DNA of 64,000 bases, from positions 3,720,001 to 3,784,000 of the forward strand of contig NZ_CP107954.1 of assembly GCF_036067295.1 (NCBI RefSeq), written 5' to 3'. Source of the DNA: Kribbella sp. NBC_00382 (GTDB taxonomy: Bacteria; Actinomycetota; Actinomycetes; Propionibacteriales; Kribbellaceae). Within the stretch, counting starts at the first letter, position 1, and each line of letters opens with the position of its first letter. The notes below the pieces were generated by a model, which did no database searches, was not told where the DNA came from, and saw only the letters and a program-made list of their open reading frames with translations. This document shows, piece after piece, positions 55,599 through 64,000 of this stretch. Both the position numbers and the translations under genes were made by a program.

Positions 55599-56921
55599 AT
55601 GGAGCGGAATCTCACAGCCGAACAGCTCGCGCTCTTCGAGAAGGAGTTCGCGTCGAACCCGCAGTACCGGGTGATGCAGAACGCCGTCACGGAGACGCCG
55701 ATCGCCAAGATCGCCCTGGATCGCCAGATCGTCACCTCGATCGACCATTCCGTGTCGAACCTGCTCGACGACTGGAAGGTGACGAACCAGAAGAAGAGCG
55801 GGCGGTGCTGGCTGTTCGCCGGCCTGAACCTGCTCCGGGCCGGTACCGCCGAGAAGCTCGGCGTGAAGGACTTCGAGTTCTCCCAGAACTACCTGCTGTT
55901 CTGGGACAAGTTCGAGCGGGCCAACTTCTTCCTCGAGGCGATGATCGACACCGCCGAGCGCGACGTCGACGACCGGACCGTGGCGCACCTGCTGTCCGAC
56001 CCGATCGGTGACGGCGGCCAGTGGAACATGTTCGTCGCGCTGGTCCGCAAGCACGGCCTGGTGCCGAAGACCGCGATGCCGGAGACGGAGAGCTCGTCGG
56101 CCACCGCGCAGATGAACGACTCGCTCCGCAAGCTGCTCCGCCAGGGCGCGCGCGACCTGCGCAAGCTCGACGGCGCCGAGGCGCAGCGGGCGCACAAGCA
56201 GGAGCTGCTGACCACGATCCACCGGGTGCTGAGCATCCACCTCGGTACGCCGCCGCAGAAGTTCCTGTGGCAGTGGAAAGACAGCGACAAGGGCTTCCAC
56301 CGCGACGGCTGGACGACGCCGGCCGAGTTCGCCGCCGCGTACGTGACGCTGCCGGTCGACGAGTACGTCTGCATCGTGCACGACCCGCGCGAGTCGAGCC
56401 CGACCGGCAAGACCTTCACCGTCGACTACCTCGGCAACGTCATCGACGCCCCGCCGGTGGTCTACCTGAACGTCGAGATCGACCTGATGAAGCAGCTCAC
56501 CCAGGACGCCATCGTCGGTGGCGAGCCGGTCTGGTTCGGCTGTGACGTCGGCAAGCAGATGTCGGCCGACCTCGGCTACTGGGACGCCGGGCTGTACGAC
56601 TTCGGCGCCGTCTACGACACCGAGTTCTCGCTGGACAAGGCCGAGCGGCTGCTGCACCACGAGACGCTGATGACGCACGCGATGCTGTTCACCGGCGTCG
56701 ACCTGGTCGACGGCAAGCCGCGCCGCTGGCGGGTGGAGAACAGCTGGGGCGACGAGAAGGCCGACAACGGCTTCTGGACGATGAACGACTCCTGGTACGC
56801 CGAGCACGTCTTCGAGATCGCCGTCCGCAAGTCGTCCCTCCCGGCCGACCTGCAGGCCCGCTTCGACGAGGCCCCGATCGTGCTCCCGGCCTGGGACCCG
56901 ATGGGCGCCCTCGCCGACTGA
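55599..56921 (+). CDS. pepC: Aminopeptidase C (C1B cysteine peptidase, bleomycin-hydrolase type)
   Basis: A 440-residue cytoplasmic cysteine aminopeptidase. The catalytic Cys is in QKKSGRCWLFAGLN, the His in MTHAMLFTGVDLV and the Asn in WRVENSWGDEK. Length and order fit the PepC/bleomycin hydrolase family, which forms a hexameric barrel and trims peptides from the N-terminus. I start at ATG 55599 (MERNLTAEQLALFEKEF); the open frame further up overlaps the promoter and S18 gene. A strong hairpin follows. Confidence 0.95.
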   Translation: MERNLTAEQLALFEKEFASNPQYRVMQNAVTETPIAKIALDRQIVTSIDHSVSNLLDDWKVTNQKKSGRCWLFAGLNLLRAGTAEKLGVKDFEFSQNYLLFWDKFERANFFLEAMIDTAERDVDDRTVAHLLSDPIGDGGQWNMFVALVRKHGLVPKTAMPETESSSATAQMNDSLRKLLRQGARDLRKLDGAEAQRAHKQELLTTIHRVLSIHLGTPPQKFLWQWKDSDKGFHRDGWTTPAEFAAAYVTLPVDEYVCIVHDPRESSPTGKTFTVDYLGNVIDAPPVVYLNVEIDLMKQLTQDAIVGGEPVWFGCDVGKQMSADLGYWDAGLYDFGAVYDTEFSLDKAERLLHHETLMTHAMLFTGVDLVDGKPRRWRVENSWGDEKADNGFWTMNDSWYAEHVFEIAVRKSSLPADLQARFDEAPIVLPAWDPMGALAD

Positions 56922-56945
56922 CAACTAGTACTTCCTGTACTCCCG

Positions 56946-56976
56946 AACGGCCGGCGCGGATCCCGCGCCGGCCGTT
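56946..56976. terminator. Bidirectional hairpin terminator
   Basis: AACGGCCGGCGCGG (56946-56959) and its perfect complement (56963-56976) form a 14-bp stem with a 3-base loop, followed by a T. It lies between the convergent pepC and alpha/beta-hydrolase genes, 25 bp and 9 bp from their stops. Confidence 0.85.
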
Positions 56977-56984
56977 TCAGCTTG

Positions 56985-57722
56985 CTAGCCGAGCGAAGCG
57001 CGAATGAGCGCGGTCATCTCGTCCGGCCGTTCCAGCGACGGCAGATGCCCCGCCCAGGAAAGCTCGGTGTGCTCGACATCCGGCAGCAGCTCCACCAGGT
57101 ACTCCGCGCAGGCGCCGAAGAACTTCAGCTCGTGCGCCCCGGTGAAGAGCTTGATCGGCGCCGTGATGCCACCGACCTCCCACTCGTCGGCGTCCACGTC
57201 ACCCGCCGCCAGCTGCACCTCGAACGCGTGCTTCTGCATCACCCGCACCAGCTCACGCGCCGCGTCGTCAGCCTCAGGCCCAACCGACGTCCGCACGTTC
57301 AGCTCCGTCGCCCCGTCGATGTCCCCGGCTTCCAGCAGCCGGTTCTCCTCAGCCGCGAACGCCCGGAAATCATCGGTAGGCACCACGTTGTCCGCCGGCG
57401 GCGACATCAGCACCAGTCGCTCGAACCGCTCCGGCGCCCGGCTGGCCGCCTGCAACACGATGTACGCCCCGTACGACGACCCGACAGCCTTCGTACTCGA
57501 CACTCCCAGCTCGTCGAGCACCTCGAGCACATCCGCGGCATCGGCGTACTTCGCCCCCGCCTCGAGCGGCGTCTCGCCGTACCCGCGCAGATCCACCGTG
57601 ATCACCCGATGATCCCTCCGCAGGTCCTCGACCTGCCGGGCCCACATCCGCGCATCACAGACTCCCGCATGAACCAACAACACTGCCGGCCCGTCGCCGA
57701 CCACCTGATGAGAAATCGTCAT
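56985..57722 (-). CDS. Alpha/beta-fold hydrolase
   Basis: A 245-residue hydrolase. The nucleophile is in AVGSSYGAYIVLQ, the acid probably in the GAHELKFFG region, and the His in LSWAGHLPSLERP. The oxyanion loop is LLVHAGVCDARMW. It looks like an esterase, haloperoxidase-like or C-C bond hydrolase; the substrate is unknown. I start at ATG 57722 (MTISHQVVGDG); the frame extends to 57776 with no family match. A 100-bp gap separates it from the PIG-L operon. Confidence 0.88.
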   Translation of the reverse strand: MTISHQVVGDGPAVLLVHAGVCDARMWARQVEDLRRDHRVITVDLRGYGETPLEAGAKYADAADVLEVLDELGVSSTKAVGSSYGAYIVLQAASRAPERFERLVLMSPPADNVVPTDDFRAFAAEENRLLEAGDIDGATELNVRTSVGPEADDAARELVRVMQKHAFEVQLAAGDVDADEWEVGGITAPIKLFTGAHELKFFGACAEYLVELLPDVEHTELSWAGHLPSLERPDEMTALIRASLG

Positions 57723-57824
57723 GGCGAGAGCCTCGCGCTCGTGCGTGAAACCCGCAAATGCTTTAGCTCCGGGCAACGAGGCCCTTCTGGTACGCGGGTT
57801 GCGGCGCCCCCCATGGACAGGCGG

Positions 57825-58553
57825 TCAGCCGAGGCGGATGACCGTAAAGGCTTCGGCGAAGTGGGTGTCGGGGAAGCCGGCCCGGGTGGCGTTGTGGTTG
57901 AGCATGGTGCGGACCCGGGGGATCAGGGTGTCGAGATCGGCGTGCTGGCTAGTGTGGGCCATCACGGCGGCCAGCTTCTGGTCGACGGTGTCGGTGATGT
58001 CGACGTAGTGGTTGAACTCCGGGTGTGCGACCAGCCAGAGCTCGCCGACCGTCCACGCCTCCTCGGTCAGCTCGGGGTACGCGAACGGGTTGCCGGCGGC
58101 CGGGAAGAACGCCCGCACGGTGGCCTCGCCGGCCGCGAGGTGGTCGGGGTGCGAGGCCGGCAGCCGGGACCAGTTGCGCTCGGGCGACTGGCAGACCAGC
58201 CGCTGCGGGCGAACCTGGCGGATCACCCGGCTGATGTCCCGGATCACGTCCTGGGTCGGTTCGAGGTAGCCGTCCTGGTAGCCGAGGAAGTGCAGGTCGT
58301 GGACCCCCACCTGCTCGGCCGCCGCGGTCTGTTCGGCCCGGCGTACTGCGGGCATCTCGGCGCGATCGCGATCGGCCTCGAACCCGCCGGCCTGGCCGTC
58401 GGTCACCATGCAGTAGCTGACCTCGATCCCCGCCTTGGTCCACAGCGCGACCGTTCCGGCGACGCCGAAGTCGACGTCGTCGGGATGCGCGGAGACCACC
58501 AGGACGCGCTCGATCTCACTGTCAGGACGGGGATTCGCAGGGGGCACAGTCAC
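57825..58553 (-). CDS. PIG-L/LmbE-family zinc deacetylase
   Basis: A 242-residue N-deacetylase of the family of MshB and Mca (mycothiol) and GlcNAc-PI deacetylases. Zinc ligands: His and Asp in [15 protein letters not shown] and the later His in [11 protein letters not shown]. The substrate could be an N-acetylglucosaminide or a mycothiol conjugate; nothing decides this. GTG 58553 overlaps the stop of the upstream clpP-like gene (GTGA), so it is the third gene of a clpP-clpP-PIG-L operon. Confidence 0.9.
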   Translation of the reverse strand: MTVPPANPRPDSEIERVLVVSAHPDDVDFGVAGTVALWTKAGIEVSYCMVTDGQAGGFEADRDRAEMPAVRRAEQTAAAEQVGVHDLHFLGYQDGYLEPTQDVIRDISRVIRQVRPQRLVCQSPERNWSRLPASHPDHLAAGEATVRAFFPAAGNPFAYPELTEEAWTVGELWLVAHPEFNHYVDITDTVDQKLAAVMAHTSQHADLDTLIPRVRTMLNHNATRAGFPDTHFAEAFTVIRLG

Positions 58554-59185
58554 GCCGTGACCTTAACTCCTGACGCCGTCAGTGCGGGGACGCGCTTGAG
58601 GTTGCGGTGCTGGATCACCTCGTCGGCGATGCCGTAGTCGCAGGCCTCCTGGGCGGTGAGGACGTGGTCGCGGTCGGTGTCGTGGCGGAGCCGTTCGATC
58701 GACTGCCCGGTATGGGCCGCCAGGATCGCCTCTTGCTGACTGCGTACGCGCACCAACTCGTCGGCCTGCAGGATCAGGTCGGGGATGGTGCCCCGGCCAC
58801 TCGCACCCGGCTGGTGCAGTACGACGCGAGCATGCGGCAGGATCGCCCGCTCGCCAGGTGCTCCAGCGGCGAGCAGTACTGCGCCTGCTGCGATCGCCTG
58901 GCCGACGCAGAACGTGGCGACCGGGGCGCTGATCACCTGCATGGTGTCGTAGATCGCGAGCATGGCCGTCATGTCACCGCCCTCGCAGTTGATGTAGAGG
59001 TTGATCGGGCTCTCCGGCCGGTCCGCCTCCAGATGCAGGAGCTGGGCGATCAACGCGTTCGCGACGCCGGCGTCGATCGCAGTACCGAGGTAGATGATGC
59101 GCTCGGTCAGCAGATGCGAGTAGACGTCCATGATCCGGTCGCCGCGCGGATGCGGGCTGACCACGTTGGGAATCATGTAGCTCAT
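58550..59185 (-). CDS. ClpP-like protein with the catalytic serine replaced by alanine (ClpR-like)
   Basis: A 211-residue ClpP-fold protein. The canonical motif GQAASMGA, which carries the catalytic Ser, reads GQAIAAGA here (codons atc gca gca), so the serine is Ala. The His ([10 protein letters not shown]) and Asp (DYGIADEVI) of the triad remain. The fold, hydrophobic pocket and handle region otherwise look intact, so it should be an inactive subunit of a mixed ring, as with cyanobacterial or plastid ClpR. The gene follows the active clpP with an ATGA overlap. ATG 59185 is the start. Confidence 0.93.
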   Translation of the reverse strand: MSYMIPNVVSPHPRGDRIMDVYSHLLTERIIYLGTAIDAGVANALIAQLLHLEADRPESPINLYINCEGGDMTAMLAIYDTMQVISAPVATFCVGQAIAAGAVLLAAGAPGERAILPHARVVLHQPGASGRGTIPDLILQADELVRVRSQQEAILAAHTGQSIERLRHDTDRDHVLTAQEACDYGIADEVIQHRNLKRVPALTASGVKVTA

Positions 59186-59790
59186 CGGATCACTCCTGCC
59201 TGTGCGGTCTGTTGTGGCATCACCTGGTCGAAGGTCTCCACGATGTGGTCGATGAACCCGTACGTCCGGGCCTCCTCGGCCGTGTACCACCGGTCGTGCA
59301 GCGAGTCGTCGAAGACCGTCTCGATCGGCTGCCCGGTATCGGCCGCGACCAGCCCGAGCACGGTGTCGCGGATGTGCCTCAGGTCGTTCGCCTGGATCTC
59401 GATCTCCACCGCCGAGCCGCCGATCCCGGCCGACCCCTGGTGCATCAGGACCCGCGCATGCCGGAGCGCGAAGCGCTTGCCCGGCGTACCGGCCGACAGC
59501 AGGAACTGCCCCGCACTGCAGGCCAGCCCGAGCGCCAGCGTCGACACGTCACACGGCACCAGCCGCATCACGTCCCGGATCGCCAGCATCGACGGCACCG
59601 ACCCCCCGATCGAATGGATCCACAAGGACACATCCGCCTCCGGGTCCTCAGCCGCCAACGTCAGCAACTGGGTAGCCAGCAACGTCCCGTTGTCATCGTC
59701 CAACTGCCCGTCCAGCACCACCACCCGCCGCCGCAACAACCCCAGCCGAGTCTGCTCACTGAACATCGGAACTTTCGTTTCATCCGCCAT
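59182..59790 (-). CDS. clpP: ClpP-family protease subunit, catalytically intact
   Basis: A 202-residue ClpP. Ser is in [12 protein letters not shown] (aligning with ASMGA), His in [11 protein letters not shown] and Asp in [10 protein letters not shown]. It is the first gene of a clpP-clpP-PIG-L operon; no clpX follows, unlike the main clpP1P2 locus of actinobacteria, so this is an accessory pair resembling the clpP3/clpP4 arrangement of Streptomyces. I use ATG 59790 ([10 protein letters not shown]), but its GGAGG is only one base away, so ATG 59766 (MFSEQ) is possible. Confidence 0.93.
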   Translation of the reverse strand: MADETKVPMFSEQTRLGLLRRRVVVLDGQLDDDNGTLLATQLLTLAAEDPEADVSLWIHSIGGSVPSMLAIRDVMRLVPCDVSTLALGLACSAGQFLLSAGTPGKRFALRHARVLMHQGSAGIGGSAVEIEIQANDLRHIRDTVLGLVAADTGQPIETVFDDSLHDRWYTAEEARTYGFIDHIVETFDQVMPQQTAQAGVIR

Positions 59791-59922
59791 GCCTCCACCA
59801 TGACCACCCGCGGACCCCCGACCCCAGGTTTTCTGCCCACAGCAGGTCTGCTGACAGGCGACGAACCGGCCGCCGTCCAGCGAGTCGGCGTTTGTCGGGA
59901 GGGGTGTCTAAGGTGGTGGGCG

Positions 59923-62250
59923 ATGACGACGCTCTTTTCTCCAGATGAACTGCCGGTACCGCTCGAGGCGCCCAAGAAGCACCGGGCGGATCCGGCCGAG
60001 CTGCTCGAGGGGTTGAACCCGCAGCAGCGGGCTGCTGTGGTGCATGCGGGCAAGCCGTTGCTGGTGGTGGCCGGTGCGGGGTCGGGCAAGACGCGGGTGC
60101 TGACCCGGCGGATCGCGTATCTGCTGGCGGCGCGGGACGCGCATCCGGGGTCGATCCTGGCGATCACCTTCACCAACAAGGCGGCCGCCGAGATGCGCGA
60201 GCGCGTCGTCGACCTGGTCGGGCCGCGGGCGAAGCTGATGTGGGTCTCCACCTTCCACTCCTCCTGCGTGCGGATCCTGCGCCGCGACATCAAGCGGTTC
60301 GGGATCAGCTCGACGTTCTCGATCTACGACAGCACCGACTCGCGCCGGCTGATGACGCTGGTCTGCCGCGAGCTCGACCTGGACGTCAAGCGGTACAACC
60401 CGCGCGCGATCCTGAACTGGATCAGCACCCAGAAGAACGAGCTGATCGACCACGAGTCGGCCGCTTCCAAGACCGAGAACCACCTGGAAGAGACGTACGC
60501 CGAGTGCTACCGGATCTACCAGGAGCGGCTGGCCCAGGCCAACGCGCTGGACTTCGACGACCTGCTGATGACCACGGTCAACCTGCTGCAGGCCTTCCCC
60601 GAGGTCCGGGAGTACTACCGCCGCCGGTTCCGCCACGTGCTCGTCGACGAGTACCAGGACACCAACCACGCGCAGTACACGCTGATCCGTGAGCTCTGTG
60701 CGCAACTGGAGCCGGGCCCGAACGACGGCCCGATCAGTCCGCCGGCCGAGCTGATGGTGGTCGGCGACTCCGACCAGTCCATCTACGCCTTCCGCGGCGC
60801 GACGATCCGCAACATCCTCGCGTTCGAGGAGGACTTCGCCGGCGCCGAGACGATCCTGCTGGAGCAGAACTACCGCTCCACCCAGACGATCCTGTCCGCG
60901 GCCAACGCGGTGATCAGCCGGAACGAGGGCCGTCCGGCGAAGAACCTGTGGTCGGACTCCGGCCAGGGTGAGCAGATCGCGGTCTATGTGGCCGACAACG
61001 AGCACGACGAGGCACAGTTCGTCGCCGACGAGATCGACCGGCTGGCCGACGCCGACGGGGTCAAGCCGTCCGACGTCGCGGTGTTCTACCGGACCAACGC
61101 GCAGTCACGGGTGTTCGAGGAGGTCTTCATCCGTACCGGCCATCCCTACAAGGTGGTCGGCGGCGTCCGGTTCTACGAGCGCAAGGAGGTCCGCGACGCG
61201 CTCGCGTACCTGCGGGTGCTGACCAACCCCGAGGACACCGTCTCGCTGCGCCGGATCCTCAACGTGCCCAAGCGCGGCATCGGCGAGCGCGCCGAGGCGG
61301 CGATCGAGGCGCTGGCTCTCCGCGACCGGATCACCTTCTCGGCGGCCCTGCGGCGGGCTCACGACGCCCCGGCGATGGCTAGCCGTAGCGCCAACGCAGT
61401 ACAGGCCTTCATCGACATCCTCGACGAGCTGACCGCGATGGTCGACTCGGGCGCCCCGCCGGACGACATCCTGGACGTCGCACTGCACCGCTCCGGGTAC
61501 TACGAGGAGCTGCAGAAGTCGCCGGACCCGCAGGACGAGACCAGGGTGGAGAACCTGGACGAGTTCATCTCGGTCGCCCGGGAGTTCGTCGAGGAGCGCA
61601 CCGCTGCCAACGAGCCGGCCGATCTGCAGGCGTTCCTGGAGCGGGTCGCGCTGGTCGCCGACGCGGACCAGATCCCCGACGCCGCCGACGACGGTGGCGT
61701 GGTCACGCTGATGACCCTGCACACCGCGAAGGGCCTCGAGTTCCCGGTCGTCTTCCTGACCGGGATGGAGGACGGCATCTTCCCGCACTCCCGGTCGCTG
61801 AACGACATGAAGGAACTGGAGGAGGAGCGGCGGCTCGCGTACGTCGGGATCACCCGCGCCCGGCAGCGGCTGGCGATCTCGCGGGCAGCGGTCCGCAGCG
61901 CGTTCGGCGCCCCGCAGCACAACCCGCCCTCGCGCTTTCTGGAGGAGATCCCCGGCGAGCTGCTCGACTGGCGCCGCGACGAGTCCGCGATCACCCGCTG
62001 GTCCGGGACCGGTACGTCGTCCGGCGGCTCCAGTGGGGTCCAATCGCGGTGGGAGCCGGCCCGGCGGACGGCGTCCGACAAGCCCATCGTCAGCCTCAAC
62101 CCGGGCGACCGGGTGGTGCACGACAGCTTCGGCATGGGCACCGTCGTGGTGGTCCGCGGAGAGGGTCAGCAGGCCCAGGCGGATATCGACTTCGGCTCCG
62201 AGGGCGTCAAGCGCCTCCTGCTCCGCTACGCCCCTGTGGAAAAGATTTAA
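59923..62250 (+). CDS. pcrA: ATP-dependent DNA helicase (PcrA/UvrD type)
   Basis: A 775-residue superfamily 1A helicase that unwinds DNA 3'-5' in repair and RecA removal. Motif I VVAGAGSGKTRVLTRR, motif II DEYQDTNHAQ, motif III GDSDQSIYAFRGA, motif IV EQNYRSTQTIL, motif V TLHTAKGLEF and motif VI YVGITRARQRL are all present. The C-terminal Tudor-like domain of PcrA (GDRVVHDSFGMGTVVVV) is complete. Start is ATG 59923 (MTTLFSPDELP); the frame is open far upstream but overlaps the clpP gene on the other strand. Confidence 0.96.
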   Translation: MTTLFSPDELPVPLEAPKKHRADPAELLEGLNPQQRAAVVHAGKPLLVVAGAGSGKTRVLTRRIAYLLAARDAHPGSILAITFTNKAAAEMRERVVDLVGPRAKLMWVSTFHSSCVRILRRDIKRFGISSTFSIYDSTDSRRLMTLVCRELDLDVKRYNPRAILNWISTQKNELIDHESAASKTENHLEETYAECYRIYQERLAQANALDFDDLLMTTVNLLQAFPEVREYYRRRFRHVLVDEYQDTNHAQYTLIRELCAQLEPGPNDGPISPPAELMVVGDSDQSIYAFRGATIRNILAFEEDFAGAETILLEQNYRSTQTILSAANAVISRNEGRPAKNLWSDSGQGEQIAVYVADNEHDEAQFVADEIDRLADADGVKPSDVAVFYRTNAQSRVFEEVFIRTGHPYKVVGGVRFYERKEVRDALAYLRVLTNPEDTVSLRRILNVPKRGIGERAEAAIEALALRDRITFSAALRRAHDAPAMASRSANAVQAFIDILDELTAMVDSGAPPDDILDVALHRSGYYEELQKSPDPQDETRVENLDEFISVAREFVEERTAANEPADLQAFLERVALVADADQIPDAADDGGVVTLMTLHTAKGLEFPVVFLTGMEDGIFPHSRSLNDMKELEEERRLAYVGITRARQRLAISRAAVRSAFGAPQHNPPSRFLEEIPGELLDWRRDESAITRWSGTGTSSGGSSGVQSRWEPARRTASDKPIVSLNPGDRVVHDSFGMGTVVVVRGEGQQAQADIDFGSEGVKRLLLRYAPVEKI

Positions 62251-62326
62251 CAGACCACGACGTGCCGAAAAGCAGGCTGGCTGCGACAATTGAGGTTCGG
62301 CCCCTCCCGGACGAAGGTCCAGCCCC

Positions 62327-62890
62327 ATGCCCAAGGCACCAGACGCGAGCAACCGCCGGATCATCCTGGCGGGGGCGAACCCTGGGCTGAGGCTGTTCGA
62401 CAAGGACGGCAAGGTCACCGCGTTCGCCTCGATCTGGATGGTCGACTGGTCGATCTGCGGAGCCGGTACGGCGGTAGTGCTCTGGTTCGACGGGATCGTC
62501 CGGGTGGTCTCCGAGGACGTCGACCTGGCCTCCTGGCTGGAGCGGTACTTCGTCCGCTCGTTCCTCGAGGTGCAAGGCCTGCCGTGGCACGAGCCGGCCG
62601 TCGAGCGCGACCTGGTCCAGGTCTCGATGAACCTCGCCGACGGGCTGAGCGCCAAGGCCGCCGACATCCAGATCGAGATGGGCGGCGTGCTCGACCGGCG
62701 GCTGTTCGCGACCGACAACTTCCAGCTCGCCGAGGGCGCCCACAGCCTCAGCCTGGTGATCGCCCCGGTCCGCTCCGCGACGGTGTCGATCGGCGGCGCG
62801 TCCGTACCGGGCTTCGTCCAGGTGGACGGCTCGGCCGACCGCCCGGGATCGTCCGCCTTCCTCACCACTGCCGAGGTTTGGCGCCGCTAG
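62327..62890 (+). CDS. Hypothetical protein
   Basis: A 187-residue protein with no family that I recognise. It begins MPKAPDASNRRIILAGANPG, followed by a segment with alternating hydrophobic strands and acidic loops (WMVDWSICGAGTAVVLWFDG). No signal peptide, membrane span or metal motif was seen. Coding bias matches its neighbours, and it runs the same way 76 bp after pcrA. It stands before the AT-rich promoter region of the chitinase gene. Confidence 0.75.
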   Translation: MPKAPDASNRRIILAGANPGLRLFDKDGKVTAFASIWMVDWSICGAGTAVVLWFDGIVRVVSEDVDLASWLERYFVRSFLEVQGLPWHEPAVERDLVQVSMNLADGLSAKAADIQIEMGGVLDRRLFATDNFQLAEGAHSLSLVIAPVRSATVSIGGASVPGFVQVDGSADRPGSSAFLTTAEVWRR

Positions 62891-62913
62891 CCCAACTCCA
62901 ACGTGGTGACCTC

Positions 62914-62942
62914 TTGACCTGCGGCGATCCTTAGATACTAAT
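62914..62942 (+). promoter_or_regulatory. Sigma-70-like promoter of the chitinase gene
   Basis: TTGACC (62914-62919), a 17-base spacer and TACTAA (62937-62942) fit a vegetative promoter. The stretch 62931-62961 is unusually AT-rich for this genome, and GGAGG at 62971-62975 precedes the chitinase ATG by 5 bp. No chitinase-type direct repeat was seen. Confidence 0.55.
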
Positions 62943-62980
62943 GCTTCTTAATTATCTAACTTCATCGCTCGGAGGCGACC

Positions 62981-64000
62981 ATGACCCGCCCCAGGTCACG
63001 CATGCTCACTCCTGTTCTCGCCCTCCTCACTCTGCTCGCCGCCTTCGCCGTCGCGGCTCCCGCGACGGCGGCCGGTTCGGTCACCGCGACGTACGCGCTG
63101 ACCGGCGAGTGGAGCGGCAACTTCCAGGCCGCCTACACCGTCACCAACGGCACGGCTTCCACCATCAGCAGCTGGAAGGTCGAGTTCGACCTCGCCACCG
63201 GCACGAACATCACCAGCTCCTGGGATTCCGTCATCACCCGCACCGGCAATCACATCGTCGCCGGGAACGCGAGCTGGAACGCTCCGCTCGCGGCCGGCCA
63301 GTCGGCCACGTTCGGATTCATCGCGAACGGCCCGGCCCGCCCGACGAACTGCCGGGTCAACGGCGGCCTCTGCGAAGGCGGCTCGGGTGACACCAGTGCA
63401 CCGACCGCACCCGGCAATCTCAGGGTCACGGCGACGAGCAACAGCATCGTGGCACTGGCCTGGAACGCCTCCACCGACAACATCGGGGTGACCGGCTACG
63501 ACGTCTACTCCGGTAGCACGCCGGTGATCAGCACGGACGCGACCACCGGCACCGTTGGCGGACTCAACCCAGGGACCGCCTACACCTTCTCGGTGCGTGC
63601 GCACGATGCGGCCGGGAACTCCTCGCCGGCGAGCAACACGGTCACCGCGAGCACCTTGCCCGGCCCGGCCGGGTCACTGGTACCGGTCGCGCCGTACGTC
63701 GACATGGGTGCCTGGCCGACGCCTTCGCTCACCACGATGGCCACCGCCGGAAACCTCCGATCCTTCACCCTCGGATTCATCACCGGAGCCGGCGGCTGCC
63801 ACGCGAGCTGGTTCGGCGCGTACGACCCCCGGACCGGCTGGGGCAAGGATCAGATCGACGCGATCCGGGCCCGTGGCGGCGACGTCAAGATCTCCCTCGG
63901 CGGCGCCGCAGGCAGCGAACTCGCCCAGGTGTGCCCGACACCGCAGGCGACCGCTACCGAGTACCAGGCTGTCGTCGACGCCTACCAGCTGCGCTACCTG
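62981..64000 (+). CDS. Secreted multidomain chitinase (CBM2-FnIII-GH18), cut by the window edge
   Basis: An open frame from ATG 62981 with no stop before the window ends (340 codons seen). Order: signal peptide (LALLTLLAAFAVAAPATAA), a CBM2-type cellulose/chitin-binding module (about 32-130, with GEWSGNFQAAYTVTN and the Cys near the end NCRVNGG), an FnIII module (about 137-225, SAPTAPGNLRVTATSNSI to TVTAST), then the start of a GH18 barrel (VPVAPYVDMGAWPTPSL, LGFITGAGGCHASWFG, KISLGGAAGSE). The catalytic DxxDxDxE would lie beyond the edge. It degrades chitin outside the cell. Confidence 0.88.
   Translation, partial: MTRPRSRMLTPVLALLTLLAAFAVAAPATAAGSVTATYALTGEWSGNFQAAYTVTNGTASTISSWKVEFDLATGTNITSSWDSVITRTGNHIVAGNASWNAPLAAGQSATFGFIANGPARPTNCRVNGGLCEGGSGDTSAPTAPGNLRVTATSNSIVALAWNASTDNIGVTGYDVYSGSTPVISTDATTGTVGGLNPGTAYTFSVRAHDAAGNSSPASNTVTASTLPGPAGSLVPVAPYVDMGAWPTPSLTTMATAGNLRSFTLGFITGAGGCHASWFGAYDPRTGWGKDQIDAIRARGGDVKISLGGAAGSELAQVCPTPQATATEYQAVVDAYQLRYL

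Overview
The window is high-GC actinobacterial DNA. Dense genes, many ATGA/GTGA stop-start overlaps, GTG starts, a CysO-type sulfur carrier, a PcrA-type helicase, LCP and LytR_C proteins, DUF3263 and a PspC-linked histidine kinase point to the Actinomycetia. The frequent GTAC-containing codon pairs and large sugar-catabolic content make Kribbella or a close relative in the Propionibacteriales my best guess. That is inference, because no rRNA or tRNA gene is present. No CRISPR array, prophage or insertion sequence was seen.

Layout. 0-8.5 kb: a heterodimeric ABC exporter-fold transporter behind a possible iron box, then ung, a GNAT enzyme, a DUF1990 protein, an LCP cell-wall enzyme and a divergent AraC/PhyH pair. 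8.5-21.6 kb: an HU-type protein, secreted beta-propeller, M13 peptidase, a ykkC-class (guanidine-I-like) riboswitch in front of a broken MFS gene, a split-barrel flavoprotein, pepP, panD, and a two-component system next to an MMPL transporter and a secreted TAP-type hydrolase. 21.7-29.2 kb: a tightly coupled operon (amidase, Gfo/Idh oxidoreductase, otsA, FGGY kinase, small unknown protein) facing DUF3263-LytR_C-otsB. 29.3-36.6 kb: a possible HExxH membrane protein, an AlkA-like glycosylase, a Na+/H+ antiporter, a SAM-I riboswitch driving a ThrC-like enzyme plus CysO, then argG with an ARG box and a zinc alcohol dehydrogenase.

36.8-49.1 kb looks like one co-regulated catabolic island. An unusual three-part regulator is followed by a DegT aminotransferase, two amidohydrolase paralogues (one without its metal motif), a DapA-like aldolase/lyase, an enolase-superfamily enzyme, a luciferase-like flavoenzyme, a CUT1-type ABC importer and a secreted beta-propeller. 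Four copies of one palindrome, about TWACGGTC-N2-GACCGWAA, sit in front of all five structural-gene transcripts. I know of no described pathway with this gene set, so it is my main candidate for an undescribed system.

49.1-64 kb: a methyltransferase of the EgtD superfamily with a membrane partner, a cold-shock protein, a PspC-type envelope-stress module (59-residue membrane protein, PspC/LiaF-like protein, PspC-histidine kinase, response regulator), a cysteine-free S18 paralogue behind a Zur-like box, pepC, an alpha/beta hydrolase, an operon of two ClpP proteins (one lacking the catalytic serine) plus a PIG-L deacetylase, pcrA, an unknown gene and the 5' part of a secreted CBM2-FnIII-GH18 chitinase cut by the window edge. 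No stretch over 300 bases is without a gene.
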